Shown here in pieces: positions 6,758 to 15,066 of a stretch of 37,367 nt of DNA (position 1 is its first letter; each line of letters opens with the position of its first letter). The stretch covers positions 1-37,367 of the forward strand of contig UNSQ01000005.1 in assembly GCA_900556885.1 (NCBI GenBank), written 5' to 3'. The notes below the pieces were generated by a model, which did no database searches, was not told the origin of the DNA, and saw only the letters and a program-made list of their open reading frames with translations. The position numbers and the translations under genes were made by a program. This stretch comes from Candidatus Saccharimonadota bacterium. GTDB lineage: Bacteria; Patescibacteriota; Saccharimonadia; Saccharimonadales; Saccharimonadaceae.

Positions 6758-9304
6758 TTATCTGTTTATCTGACCATAAAAAGCTTCTTGCTGCTCGCTC
6801 GTTAACACATTCTGCACTTCAGCCCAAACCTTAGCCTCCGCCTCATGGACATTGTGACTATTTACCGCAGACCCGTCTAGGACCTGATGCAATTGACCCT
6901 TGATGATAACTCGCTGATGTTGTAAATCAAACAATACTCTTACTTGTTTATTAGCCTTGTTTTTCATTGCGTCCACTATCAGCGCGATTTGCTCATCTGT
7001 TATGGCGGGGATTTTTTGCTGCCGCTCTGGACCGAGTATCAGCGAGCCGACTTTCGGCCGCGTCACACGAACCAAGTCACCATTAGGAGCAACTCTATCA
7101 CCAAGGGATTCAGACACAGCGCTGCTACTCAAGGCTTGAGCAACTTGATTCTTGGTTACTGGTAAAATTGTGTTGAGTGTGTATCGACGACCATCATGCG
7201 CATCATACCACCACGGTAAAGCCAGCACTAACGTCAACGCCTCCGAGCCCATACGTCGCACTAAGCTGTGCGAACTAATTTCATACTCAGAAATACCACG
7301 TTCGCCGGTGTGAATGTTGGTGTATTGGTTGACTGTTGTTCGTCCAATGCGCCGACTACCAGCTTTGGCATACAATAATTCCTGAAACCCGCGCACCAAA
7401 GCCACTGATATATTGTGTTTTTCCTCGCTGTTTAATTCACCCATATCGATGTCGTTTGGATTAACCGACAGACGCCGACATATTTTACTAAATTGATAGT
7501 GAATATTGTCCGCCTTATTGGGATCAATACCATTAGTCAGGTAGACGTCATTGTCAGTACGACAGCCGTCATAAATCTCTCTGGTTTTCAAAAAAGCATC
7601 GTATTCGGCAAAAAAGTCATCTGTTGTATCGGGGCTGACAAATTCCTGGAACAATTCCTTTGGTTGATGCCAGGCGGCAAAGCCACCACCCGAGACGGAG
7701 GCCGCCATGGCCGATAATGCCAACACTTCACGTAAGCTTCCCCCATTCTTAATCATTTCTGCTAATGACCGAGAAAGTTCTGGCGACAATGGTAAACTAT
7801 CCATAAACTCACCAATTTTTGTGATCTGCCCCTCTCCATCAATTGCTTCCAGGGTTTCCAGCAAATCGTACGACTCTTGAATAACTTTTTTACTAGTAAC
7901 AGGATGCATCAGGTATCGGTTCAGATCCTCAAAATCACCATTCAGATGGATAGCCGACAAAACGTTGCGCACAATATTCGTGTGATATATCTCCGGTGGA
8001 ATATGCTGTTCACGGGACGCAATATCATAAAATCCTTTCAGCTCATCTGGCAAATAAATCTTATCGTAAGATATCGGACGAGCCAATACAAACTTAGCGC
8101 CATCAATATCACGACCGCCCCGCCCCGCCTGCTGCATCAGCTCTGCTTGAGTACACAATCGAGGCGGTAGCCCTTCTGCACCTTCTTCGCCAATTTCTTT
8201 ACTCTTTGTCAGTCCATTTGACAACACCAAATCAACCTCAGGGATGGTGATGCCAGACTGTCCAGCCGAGGTCGAAACGATAACAAACGACTCATCTTCT
8301 GCTGGTTTGGCAGTAAAAATCTCTCGGCGCGCAGCTTCTGATATGCCAGAATGTAGTTTGAAAAATCGTATTTTCCCGGATTGATGGCGAGTGTGACGTT
8401 TGATTGACGCAATAGTCTCCTCGATACTTCTCACACCTTCAACAAAGACCAGTGATTTTTTCGAGTCCTTACCATATTCAAGGTAGGCTTCGGATGCGGT
8501 ATTCACCTTATCTTCTTCAATATCAATATCATGCGGCCGACCCTTAATGGTTACGACTGGTAGTTCTGACCCATTAATATCTTCGTACATCGCCTGAGAA
8601 GCTTCTGTATCAGGCGTGGCACTAGAAAAAGCCATATGCCATTTGCCGGTATTCTCTATCGATTTTGCCGCCAGAGCGGTAGCAAATTCCATCTCCAAAT
8701 TGGCTTCATGTATTTCATCAACCAGGATAAGCGTCTTCTCATCCTGCCAGTCGCTAGAAAATTGTTCCAGCTTTTTCGTAAACGTTGCTGGAGTCATGAA
8801 ACAGAGCCTAGTGTCCGGCGTCGCTTCAGTGGCACGTCCGTGAATCTTGCCCACCAAGTGATTAGGATATTGTTCGCCAAGCTGTTCACGCAAACTCTTC
8901 TCAACATATTCAGTAACATTATCGACGATAACCCGCCGCGGCATCAACACCACGACACGATCAAACCGCTCCAGTGCATACTGAGCGGTTTGTGTCGTTT
9001 TACCACTACCCGTCGGTCCGCACAACCAGGATATTTTACTTTTCGATAATGTGTCTAATATCTCTGCTTTGTGCTTATATGCAGGTAGTTTTTTGTCACC
9101 AAGATCATAGTCAGCAAAAGGAGTTTCCGGTAGTTTACTGTACCGTTCCCGCAATTCTTTTAAACGCTGTCGCCTCTGTTCGGGCGGTTCACCATAACTA
9201 TACGACGGTTGACTAGGTCTTTCAATATTTCGACTCAATAAATGACTACTGCCAGGTTCTTGCGATCTACGTAAATAGCCCGGCCGCCGAACTCCATCTT
9301 TCAC
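6758..9304 (-). CDS. DEAH-box helicase, HrpA/HrpB-like
   Basis: This 848-residue SF2 NTP-dependent helicase has a basic, disordered N-terminus (1-65). RecA domain 1 carries Walker A GPTGSGKTT (96-104), PRR (122-124), the DEIH box (196-199) and SAT (228-230). RecA domain 2 ends in motif VI QQAGRGGRD (391-399). A winged-helix/ratchet-like region follows (about 460-600), then a long C-terminal part. The family remodels RNA-protein complexes, with HrpA linked to ribosome and mRNA rescue. It is much shorter than E. coli HrpA (about 1,300 residues) and lacks a clear OB/DUF3418 tail. The start is a GTG with AAGGAGAG eight bases before it. It is probably monocistronic today; the fragment of orn follows 19 bases after its stop. 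Confidence 0.85.
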   Translation of the reverse strand: MKDGVRRPGYLRRSQEPGSSHLLSRNIERPSQPSYSYGEPPEQRRQRLKELRERYSKLPETPFADYDLGDKKLPAYKHKAEILDTLSKSKISWLCGPTGSGKTTQTAQYALERFDRVVVLMPRRVIVDNVTEYVEKSLREQLGEQYPNHLVGKIHGRATEATPDTRLCFMTPATFTKKLEQFSSDWQDEKTLILVDEIHEANLEMEFATALAAKSIENTGKWHMAFSSATPDTEASQAMYEDINGSELPVVTIKGRPHDIDIEEDKVNTASEAYLEYGKDSKKSLVFVEGVRSIEETIASIKRHTRHQSGKIRFFKLHSGISEAARREIFTAKPAEDESFVIVSTSAGQSGITIPEVDLVLSNGLTKSKEIGEEGAEGLPPRLCTQAELMQQAGRGGRDIDGAKFVLARPISYDKIYLPDELKGFYDIASREQHIPPEIYHTNIVRNVLSAIHLNGDFEDLNRYLMHPVTSKKVIQESYDLLETLEAIDGEGQITKIGEFMDSLPLSPELSRSLAEMIKNGGSLREVLALSAMAASVSGGGFAAWHQPKELFQEFVSPDTTDDFFAEYDAFLKTREIYDGCRTDNDVYLTNGIDPNKADNIHYQFSKICRRLSVNPNDIDMGELNSEEKHNISVALVRGFQELLYAKAGSRRIGRTTVNQYTNIHTGERGISEYEISSHSLVRRMGSEALTLVLALPWWYDAHDGRRYTLNTILPVTKNQVAQALSSSAVSESLGDRVAPNGDLVRVTRPKVGSLILGPERQQKIPAITDEQIALIVDAMKNKANKQVRVLFDLQHQRVIIKGQLHQVLDGSAVNSHNVHEAEAKVWAEVQNVLTSEQQEAFYGQINR

Positions 9305-9481
9305 ACTACTCTCTCCTTTATACTCACATTGTAGATAGGAGAAAATAAAATAGCAAACGTAAGCGTCTTAGCTTTTTCTTGTCTAGTTTGTCTAACTTAA
9401 AAAACGAATATTTGTATAGCAAATCGCAATTTGTATTACACTGCCGCCTCCCTTTTGCATTTATGTTATTTTCAAGCGCGC

Positions 9482-9487
9482 TATGAT
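9482..9487 (+). promoter_or_regulatory. possible -10 element of pyrH
   Basis: TATGAT, 11 bases before the pyrH ATG, without a convincing -35. No good Shine-Dalgarno sequence precedes pyrH, so a very short leader is likely. Confidence 0.35.
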
Positions 9488-9498
9488 ACACTGGTGTC

Positions 9499-10203
9499 AT
9501 GACCAAACGTATTCTCCTCAAACTCTCCGGCGAACAACTTCAAGGCGAATTCGCCAGCGGCTTTGACCCAAAACGCGCTCGCTGGATTGCCGAACAAATT
9601 CGACCAGCGCTGGACGACGGGGCTGAAATTGTAATTATGGTTGGCGGTGGCAATTACGTTCGCGGTAATCAAATCATCGGTCACGGAATTCAACCTGTTT
9701 CCGCACATAATATCGGGATGCTTTCTACACTTATGAATGCTATTGCACTGGCTGACGTATTAAACGACGCAGGGCTGCCAACTCGCGCATTATCTACGGT
9801 TGAAGTCAATCAATTTATTGACCACTATACTTTCCGACGCGCCATTAGCCATATTAAGAAAAACCGCATCGTTATTGTGGCGTGCGGCACCGGCCGACCA
9901 TTCCTGACTACTGATACTGCAGCATTAAACTTAGCACTAGAAATGCAGTGTGATGCCGTGGTTAAAACAACGAAAGTCGACGGAGTTTATGATAAAGATC
10001 CTATGAAATTCCCTGACGCTGTAAAAATTGATCATTTATCTTACCAAGAAGCCCTAACAAATCCTAACATTGCCGTTATGGATAAGGCAGCAATTGGGCT
10101 AGCTATGGACGAGCATATTCCAGTTGTAATTTGTGATTTGCTCACAGACGGAAATATTCTCCGCGCAACCCGCGGAGAATTAGTAGGCACGCTTATTAGC
10201 TAA
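9499..10203 (+). CDS. pyrH: UMP kinase
   Basis: PyrH phosphorylates UMP to UDP with ATP and is the bacterial amino-acid-kinase-fold enzyme, unrelated to eukaryotic UMP/CMP kinase. The 234-residue protein has the full pattern: KRILLKLSGEQL at the N-terminus, MVGGGNYVRG (residues 51-60), and HNIGMLSTLMNAIALAD, the hexamer and UMP-binding helix. GTGRPFLTTDTAALNLALE and TKVDGVYDKDPMKFPDA form the ATP-binding part, and the end is IGLAMDEHIPVVICDL. Length matches the family. It is not next to frr or tsf, unlike in many bacteria, and stands alone between the divergent helicase and the convergent mscL, with only four bases to the mscL stop. Confidence 0.96.
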   Translation: MTKRILLKLSGEQLQGEFASGFDPKRARWIAEQIRPALDDGAEIVIMVGGGNYVRGNQIIGHGIQPVSAHNIGMLSTLMNAIALADVLNDAGLPTRALSTVEVNQFIDHYTFRRAISHIKKNRIVIVACGTGRPFLTTDTAALNLALEMQCDAVVKTTKVDGVYDKDPMKFPDAVKIDHLSYQEALTNPNIAVMDKAAIGLAMDEHIPVVICDLLTDGNILRATRGELVGTLIS

Positions 10204-10207
10204 GGTT

Positions 10208-10657
10208 TTAATCCTTTTTCTTATCTAATTTATCGAGTTTCAAGAAGTGAACAATTGCATATATAACAAATGCAACGGCTATCAACGTAATTAACGAGCT
10301 AATAAACGCGCCGTATAAAAACTCACCCCTACGTCCAGCAATTTCAACCGTAAATGAAGCTGATTGCAATCCTTGTTGAGAGCCAACAATCAACTGTACC
10401 AATGGATCAATAAACGCCGTCACCAATTTTTTAACTGTATCGCCAACTGCAGTACCAATTGCCAAACCTACAGCCAAGCCAACAACACCCTGCTCACGGA
10501 TAAAGTTTACAAACCCACCCATATGAGTATCTTTTATAGCTACACTTACAATTTTCTTTTCTTTGATGGCGGCAACTTTCGCCGCGGCTTTTACACTCTT
10601 CGAAGCTAATTTCTTAGCTAATACTTTCGAACCTTTAGTTGATTCTGAAGATTTCAT
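10208..10657 (-). CDS. mscL: large-conductance mechanosensitive channel MscL, long N-terminus
   Basis: MscL is a homopentameric membrane channel that opens under membrane tension and vents solutes on hypo-osmotic shock. The family motif is clear: FVNFIREQGVVGLAVGLAIGTAVGDTVKKLV (about 49-79) covers the N-terminal amphipathic helix and TM1 with its Gly/Ala packing. TM2 lies at about 115-138 (FISSLITLIAVAFVIYAIV), followed by a cytoplasmic KLDKLDKKKD tail. An extra ~45-residue Lys/Ala/Ser-rich N-terminus precedes the usual start, and the cytoplasmic C-terminal bundle is shorter than in E. coli. An AAGGAG site sits about 10 bases before the ATG. The transglutaminase-like gene ends 27 bases upstream on the same strand, so the two may be cotranscribed. 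Confidence 0.88.
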   Translation of the reverse strand: MKSSESTKGSKVLAKKLASKSVKAAAKVAAIKEKKIVSVAIKDTHMGGFVNFIREQGVVGLAVGLAIGTAVGDTVKKLVTAFIDPLVQLIVGSQQGLQSASFTVEIAGRRGEFLYGAFISSLITLIAVAFVIYAIVHFLKLDKLDKKKD

Positions 10658-10684
10658 AACTATAAAACTCCTTTTATCAGATAT

Positions 10685-11863
10685 TTATTCACTAATTCTA
10701 TCACAGGTAGCATCGCACACAATCGCACCAGCAGCCTTCATAGACCTCAGCAACTTTTCGGCAACCCTTAACTTCCCCACAGCCAAGCTATCATACTTAG
10801 GTTTACTATTGATAATTTCCTTATACAACCTAATTGCCTCATTTAATAAGTTAATATCCCTATCATGTTTAGCTACTTTACGTACAACATCAGGAAGAAA
10901 CAGCCTGTTCTTTGAAGAATCTCCCGACAACAAACTATCATTTACCACGGACGCTACTTGAATAGCCAAATCACCACTGCCTTGTTTTATTAATTCTCTA
11001 CATAATTTATCCGCTTCTTTCAAATCATTCCGAGAATCAACATCCAAATATATACCAGACAAGTCTACTATTTTATCCGCAGCCTCTTTATATCGCCCAT
11101 TCAATTGATCAATTCGAGCATTATATTCATCTAGCAATAATAATCTACCTGGAATAGACGGCAGAGTAAGCATCTGTAGTCGTGCATTTCTTCCGTAGCC
11201 ATCTCGATATTTCATACCATCCGAGAACATCAACCATTCCCGTCGAGCTACAAAATCACTTCTATTAACGGACGAAGGCAATTTCTGCAATAATAAATCT
11301 GTATATAAAGTACTATTAGCTCTGAGTTCACCATAATACAACTGCTCAGCTGGATATATTCCATCAAAGCCAATGGCGTCAGTCATTTCACAGCGCAACT
11401 CCTCTGTCAAAACATCTATCATAAACGACCTATTACTACTACGATCAAATAGCGTGATGAACGTGTGTTGATTTGCATAACTAATGAAATGTTCAATTCC
11501 TAATTTTTCTAAACATTCTGACGCAACGATTGTATGTCCATAACAATTAGCAGCTTCGTCTTTGGCAATATTTACCGCTTCAAGCGGACTTGAAAAATTA
11601 CCCGTTGACCTAAAATTAAGCGTTTCACGAACAAGCTCTGCAACAGATTTAGCAGCTTCCGCTATATCATCAAACGTCTTATCTGATTTTTCGTACACAT
11701 TTTTTATGTCACAAAGCTTCTCTGACTCTAATAAGAGTTCTCGCTTAACGCCTCTTTTCTCTGCTATATCACTTCTCGGAGTTAATAGCTGAGTAGATAG
11801 ATATCGATCATAAAATGATGTATACGGTTGCTCGTCTAATTGTTTACTCAGTTGTTCATTCAC
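10685..11863 (-). CDS. transglutaminase-like protein with C-terminal helical (TPR-like) repeats
   Basis: This is a 392-residue cytosolic protein without signal peptide. Residues 100-155 look like a transglutaminase-fold cysteine-protease core, with a plausible triad in the usual order: C107 at a helix start (ANCYGHTIVASECLEKLGI), H133 on a strand (NQHTFITLFD) and D150 (FMIDVL). The C-terminal half (about 245-380) is a run of paired amphipathic helices (YKEAADKIVDLSGIY, EADKLCRELIKQG, INLLNEAIRLYKEIINSKP), like TPR or SirB1-type repeats. Members of this broad superfamily act as peptidases, amidases or inactive scaffolds; the substrate is not deducible. The start is a GTG eight bases after a TATAAT whose -35 overlaps the argS stop codon. 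It lies just upstream of mscL. A/T-rich codon use suggests an accessory gene. Confidence 0.6.
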   Translation of the reverse strand: MNEQLSKQLDEQPYTSFYDRYLSTQLLTPRSDIAEKRGVKRELLLESEKLCDIKNVYEKSDKTFDDIAEAAKSVAELVRETLNFRSTGNFSSPLEAVNIAKDEAANCYGHTIVASECLEKLGIEHFISYANQHTFITLFDRSSNRSFMIDVLTEELRCEMTDAIGFDGIYPAEQLYYGELRANSTLYTDLLLQKLPSSVNRSDFVARREWLMFSDGMKYRDGYGRNARLQMLTLPSIPGRLLLLDEYNARIDQLNGRYKEAADKIVDLSGIYLDVDSRNDLKEADKLCRELIKQGSGDLAIQVASVVNDSLLSGDSSKNRLFLPDVVRKVAKHDRDINLLNEAIRLYKEIINSKPKYDSLAVGKLRVAEKLLRSMKAAGAIVCDATCDRISE

Positions 11864-11871
11864 GAATTCAT

Positions 11872-11900
11872 ATTATATACTAATACAGCATATTTTACAA
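11872..11900 (-). promoter_or_regulatory. promoter of the transglutaminase-like gene (and mscL)
   Basis: TTGTAA (11895-11900), a 17-base spacer and TATAAT (11872-11877), eight bases before the GTG start. The argS stop codon is part of the -35 hexamer. Confidence 0.6.
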
Positions 11901-13526
11901 GCGATCTGGCGCCACGATTCCCAAAATAGCCAGTCCAGCCTTAAGAGTATCGGCGTAAATTGCCACGATTCCTACACGATGTGCCTCTTTGTCGCTACCA
12001 ATAACCTGATTTTTCTCATAGTAACGATTAAATTCTTGCGCCAATTCAAACAAATACGTACAGATGTGATGAGGCTCCAAACTTTCTTTGGCGCGGTCAA
12101 CCACGTCCACGTACTCACTCAATTTTCTGACCAGCATCTTATCCTCGTCAAACAACTCTGTCGGAAAGGCAATTTCTTTATCGGATTTAGCTAAAATACC
12201 TCGCGCTCGAGCATGGGCGTATTGCAAGTAGCTTCCCGTATTTCCCGTCAAACTTACCGCGTCGTTAATATCAAATATGACGTCGCCGCCGATCTTCACT
12301 TTCAAGAATTGATAACGAAGCGCGCCAGCAATCACGTCGTCAGTTGGCTCGCCGCCAGCATTTTTAATCGCCTTCTTAAACTCGTCAAACAGCCAACCAA
12401 TTGTAACAACTTCACCCGTTCGAGAACTCATTTTTCCAGTTGTCAATTTAACCAAGCCAGTCGCGTAATTAAATAATTTTCCTTTCAAAGCCGGAATCGA
12501 CAATTCACTAGCCGCAATCACGCCGCGGAAGTATGCTGCTTGCTCCTCGCCATTTACCGTAACTGACAAGTCCAAATTCGGATAATCCTTATACTTCAAC
12601 TGAATCAATCCCATATCATGCGCCCCATAAAGACCATTGCCGTGAGACCCAATAAACACGTTATCAAACGCGCCGTATTTGCCGCCCTTAAAGACATACG
12701 CACCGTCAGATTTGGTAAACACCTCTGGAGTTTTCTCTTTAATCAGAGATTTGCCCAATTCTTCAGTTTCGCTCTCAACATAACGTCGCTCAATCGGCAC
12801 GTTTCCAAGTCGCCCAACATTAGAGTCAATCTCGTCAAAACTCCAACTTTTACAGATTTCGTAAACTTGTTTATATAGCGGATCATCCAAGACGAATGAT
12901 TGTTTGGCCAGTTCATCAATTTCTGCCTTCGCCTCTGGAGATTCTTTCGCCGCACGCGCACCTTCAACGTACATGCGACTCATAAATTCATTTCGCTTAT
13001 CAGCTGGAATTTCGTTCAATTTATTCACATCGCCGTCAATCTCACGTAAAATCGCCCACATACTTTTACCAACATGCGTTCCGACATCACCGTGATAACT
13101 CACTCGATGTACAATTGCGCCATCAACCGCCAACAAATTAGCCATAGTGTCCGCCAAAATCGCATTCAAAGCGTGTCCGATGTGCATAGCCTTAAATGGA
13201 TTCGGACAATTGGTTTCAATTACAACCGTCTGACCAGCACGCTTCGTCGTTGGCTCTTTTTTCAAAGAATTTAGAATGGATTGATCGCTCAGTTTTACAT
13301 TGATAAAACCTGGACCAGCCACGCTTACTTCACTAAACTCCTCTTCCTTGCGCAGATTTTCAGCAATCATCTCCGCAATTTCACGCGGATTCTTCCCTAG
13401 TGGCTTAGCCAATTGCAACGCCACATTTGTAGCAAAGTCACCAAACTTCGGATCAGGACGCGTCAATTGTACCGATACATCTTGATCAAAAAGTTGCTTC
13501 ACTACTTGAGAAATAATCTGTTCCAT
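11895..13526 (-). CDS. argS: arginyl-tRNA synthetase
   Basis: A class I synthetase that charges tRNA-Arg. The 543-residue protein begins with the ArgS-specific Add-1 domain (1-85, DPKFGDFATNVALQLAKPLGKNP). The active site follows: ETNCPNPFKAMHIGHALNAI with HIGH at 115-118 and the KMSK-equivalent GKMSSRTG at 364-371. The C-terminal DALR anticodon-binding domain is seen in LQYAHARARGIL and the end ETLKAGLAILGIVAPDRL. The Arg-specific YHGDVGTHVGK (144-154) is kept. Length fits the family. TATACT ends seven bases before the ATG, so it is probably leaderless. A 52-residue gene ends 45 bases upstream on the same strand. Confidence 0.96.
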   Translation of the reverse strand: MEQIISQVVKQLFDQDVSVQLTRPDPKFGDFATNVALQLAKPLGKNPREIAEMIAENLRKEEEFSEVSVAGPGFINVKLSDQSILNSLKKEPTTKRAGQTVVIETNCPNPFKAMHIGHALNAILADTMANLLAVDGAIVHRVSYHGDVGTHVGKSMWAILREIDGDVNKLNEIPADKRNEFMSRMYVEGARAAKESPEAKAEIDELAKQSFVLDDPLYKQVYEICKSWSFDEIDSNVGRLGNVPIERRYVESETEELGKSLIKEKTPEVFTKSDGAYVFKGGKYGAFDNVFIGSHGNGLYGAHDMGLIQLKYKDYPNLDLSVTVNGEEQAAYFRGVIAASELSIPALKGKLFNYATGLVKLTTGKMSSRTGEVVTIGWLFDEFKKAIKNAGGEPTDDVIAGALRYQFLKVKIGGDVIFDINDAVSLTGNTGSYLQYAHARARGILAKSDKEIAFPTELFDEDKMLVRKLSEYVDVVDRAKESLEPHHICTYLFELAQEFNRYYEKNQVIGSDKEAHRVGIVAIYADTLKAGLAILGIVAPDRL

Positions 13527-13533
13527 ACTGTCC

Positions 13534-13539
13534 AGTATA
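13534..13539 (-). promoter_or_regulatory. -10 element of argS (leaderless type)
   Basis: TATACT on the reverse strand, seven bases before the argS ATG; no clear -35. Confidence 0.4.
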
Positions 13540-13571
13540 CAACAGAGGTGAACTATTATCTAGCTAAATCT

Positions 13572-13730
13572 CTACGCAGTTTCGTCAAGCTCTTCCAGTT
13601 CCAGACTTAATTTCGTCGCCGAACTTGGACTAGACCCTTTCACGTGTTGCAATACATATGTCAACGCCGACATATCGTCTCGACTCAATACGCCTTCGGT
13701 AAGTCCGTGAATATCTTTTTCTTCAGCCAT
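13572..13730 (-). CDS. small hypothetical protein, 52 aa
   Basis: This frame has good start signals: AAGGAAT about five bases before the ATG, and a strong promoter (TTGACA-17-TATCAT) about 40 bases upstream. The peptide starts MAEEKDIHGLTEGVLSRDDM and ends in an acidic helix (KLSLELEELDETA). It is acidic, with no Cys, no signal peptide and no membrane segment. No family recognised. It lies 45 bases upstream of argS on the same strand and 87 bases downstream of the acyltransferase-like gene. The dedicated promoter and ribosome site are the main reasons to believe it is translated. Confidence 0.6.
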   Translation of the reverse strand: MAEEKDIHGLTEGVLSRDDMSALTYVLQHVKGSSPSSATKLSLELEELDETA

Positions 13731-13766
13731 TTTATTCCTTTTTGTTTTAATTTTTTATACAGTAAG

Positions 13767-13795
13767 ATGATATCACATTATTTTTATTTTGTCAA
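13767..13795 (-). promoter_or_regulatory. promoter of the 52-aa gene
   Basis: TTGACA (13790-13795), a 17-base spacer and TATCAT (13767-13772) on the reverse strand; leader of about 30 bases. Confidence 0.7.
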
Positions 13796-13816
13796 TAACT
13801 AGAACCTTGCGACCAC

Positions 13817-14773
13817 TTACTTGGCTTTATTTTTGTCTGATCGACGCTTATATTCTTCTGCTATAACCCTACCTATTTCGCTGTCTTTTAAGTATTCCTT
13901 GCATGATAACAATAGACGCTTAGAAGCATCAGAACCTTCCATTTCTAATGCTTTTCTATATGAGTTACTAAACGCCGCAAACATACCGTCCTCATCTTCC
14001 ATGACTCTAATAGTAAGTTTCTTGTCCTCTGACGATACGTAAACAAATATCAAGTCTGCGCCAGATTTCAATGCCGTATGAATCGCTGCAGAACCCATTT
14101 CACTGCGAGGCTTTGAACCTACTGAGTCATCCGCTGAATATCCAGCCAAAACCAAAGATCCACCATCCTCAACAAACTTAACCGCTTCTTCGTAATGGTC
14201 TGTTGAAAAGTGAACTGGTTTTTTACTCTTTTTATCTACCCATTCATATGGTACGCCAAAAAAGTTTTTAGCGCCAAACGCAAGATACTGTATAGCTTCT
14301 AAATTGATTCCGCCAACGCCCTTCTTAATCCAATCTCTATTAGTCGACGCTACGCCAATATTTATTTTGTTCAACAGAGACGCCAAATAACTAGCTGTAG
14401 GAACATCCTCTCCATTAAAATGTGTTGGCGCTATAACACTTCCCTTGCCTTCTTCTTTGGCTTTTTTGGCGGCTTCAATTAAGATATCTTCGCCAATTAT
14501 TTCAACTTCCTTTTTGCCATGCATTAAGCCCATCAACAGCTTAAGTCCAGAGGAAAGCCGAGCGTCTGTTTCTGGTAGTCCCAACTCTTCTCCAGCTGCC
14601 TCAAGTTTTTCTACCGCCGAATTGTTAGTTAGTCCAAAAGGTTTGCTGTGCTTTTCTCGTCTACCACACACCCATTTCTTAAGAGAATCAAGCGCAACCG
14701 ACAGAGAAAACCCTCTCTGTGGCTCAGTTTCTTTCATAGCCTCAGATCCTGAAAAAGTCTCAATTGTTTTCAT
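13817..14773 (-). CDS. putative acyltransferase, PlsC-like (HX4D)
   Basis: A 318-residue protein that I read as a divergent glycerolipid-acyltransferase fold. After a ~110-residue N-terminal part, a strand runs into APTHFNGEDVPTASYLASLL, which holds an H118-X4-D123 motif like the catalytic HX4D of PlsC/LpxL-type enzymes. Later, FVEDGGSLVLAGYSADDSV (about 212-230) stands where the family has its PEGxR loop. MGSAAIHTALKSGADLIFVYVS then resembles the K-x-G-(A/S)-x2-A-x4-(A/V)-P-(I/V)-x-P strand. No membrane helix is evident. The evidence is pattern level only; a role in transferring an acyl chain to a lipid is inference. It has its own promoter (14784-14813). Confidence 0.5.
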   Translation of the reverse strand: MKTIETFSGSEAMKETEPQRGFSLSVALDSLKKWVCGRREKHSKPFGLTNNSAVEKLEAAGEELGLPETDARLSSGLKLLMGLMHGKKEVEIIGEDILIEAAKKAKEEGKGSVIAPTHFNGEDVPTASYLASLLNKINIGVASTNRDWIKKGVGGINLEAIQYLAFGAKNFFGVPYEWVDKKSKKPVHFSTDHYEEAVKFVEDGGSLVLAGYSADDSVGSKPRSEMGSAAIHTALKSGADLIFVYVSSEDKKLTIRVMEDEDGMFAAFSNSYRKALEMEGSDASKRLLLSCKEYLKDSEIGRVIAEEYKRRSDKNKAK

Positions 14774-14783
14774 GATACTCTTA

Positions 14784-14813
14784 ATTATACAACATAATTG
14801 GCTATTCTGTCAA
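14784..14813 (-). promoter_or_regulatory. promoter of the acyltransferase-like gene
   Basis: TTGACA (14808-14813), an 18-base spacer and TATAAT (14784-14789), ten bases before the ATG at 14773. Confidence 0.7.
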
Positions 14814-14835
14814 TAGTAAAACGCTGCTCGAAACT

Positions 14836-15015
14836 CTATTCGCAACCGTCACAAATAGTCAAACTTGCTGGGTCAACTGGTGCCGCAACAGTGCCGTTCG
14901 ACTTTGCTTGATCGTCAGCCGCTTCTTGCGCCGCTTTAAGAGCTGCGTCAATAGCGCTTAATTTTTCCTCCAAAGTCATGTCATCAGTAATAATTTGACT
15001 CGCGTTCATTTTCAT
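14836..15015 (-). CDS. 59-aa peptide ending in CDGCE; candidate trans-acting redox tail for NrdA
   Basis: A small frame with an AGGGGA ribosome site. Start choice is open between the ATG at 15015 and the in-frame ATG at 15009, which has better spacing. The peptide has an N-terminal amphipathic helix (TLEEKLSAIDAALKAAQEAA), a flexible linker (SNGTVAAPVDPASL) and ends in TICDGCE, with Cys 55 and Cys 58 three and zero residues from the final Glu. A flexible Ala/Pro linker ending in a Cys pair is the build of the C-terminal tail of class I NrdA, which re-reduces the active site. The NrdA encoded 1.4 kb upstream on the same strand lacks that tail. It follows nrdA, nrdB and the flavin-binding gene with a 51-base gap. 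The alternative is an unrelated metal-binding or precursor peptide. Confidence 0.6.
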   Translation of the reverse strand: MKMNASQIITDDMTLEEKLSAIDAALKAAQEAADDQAKSNGTVAAPVDPASLTICDGCE

Positions 15016-15066
15016 TTTCCCCTATATTTAGTAGTTACTTAACTAATTTTACGCTAGATATAGTGC

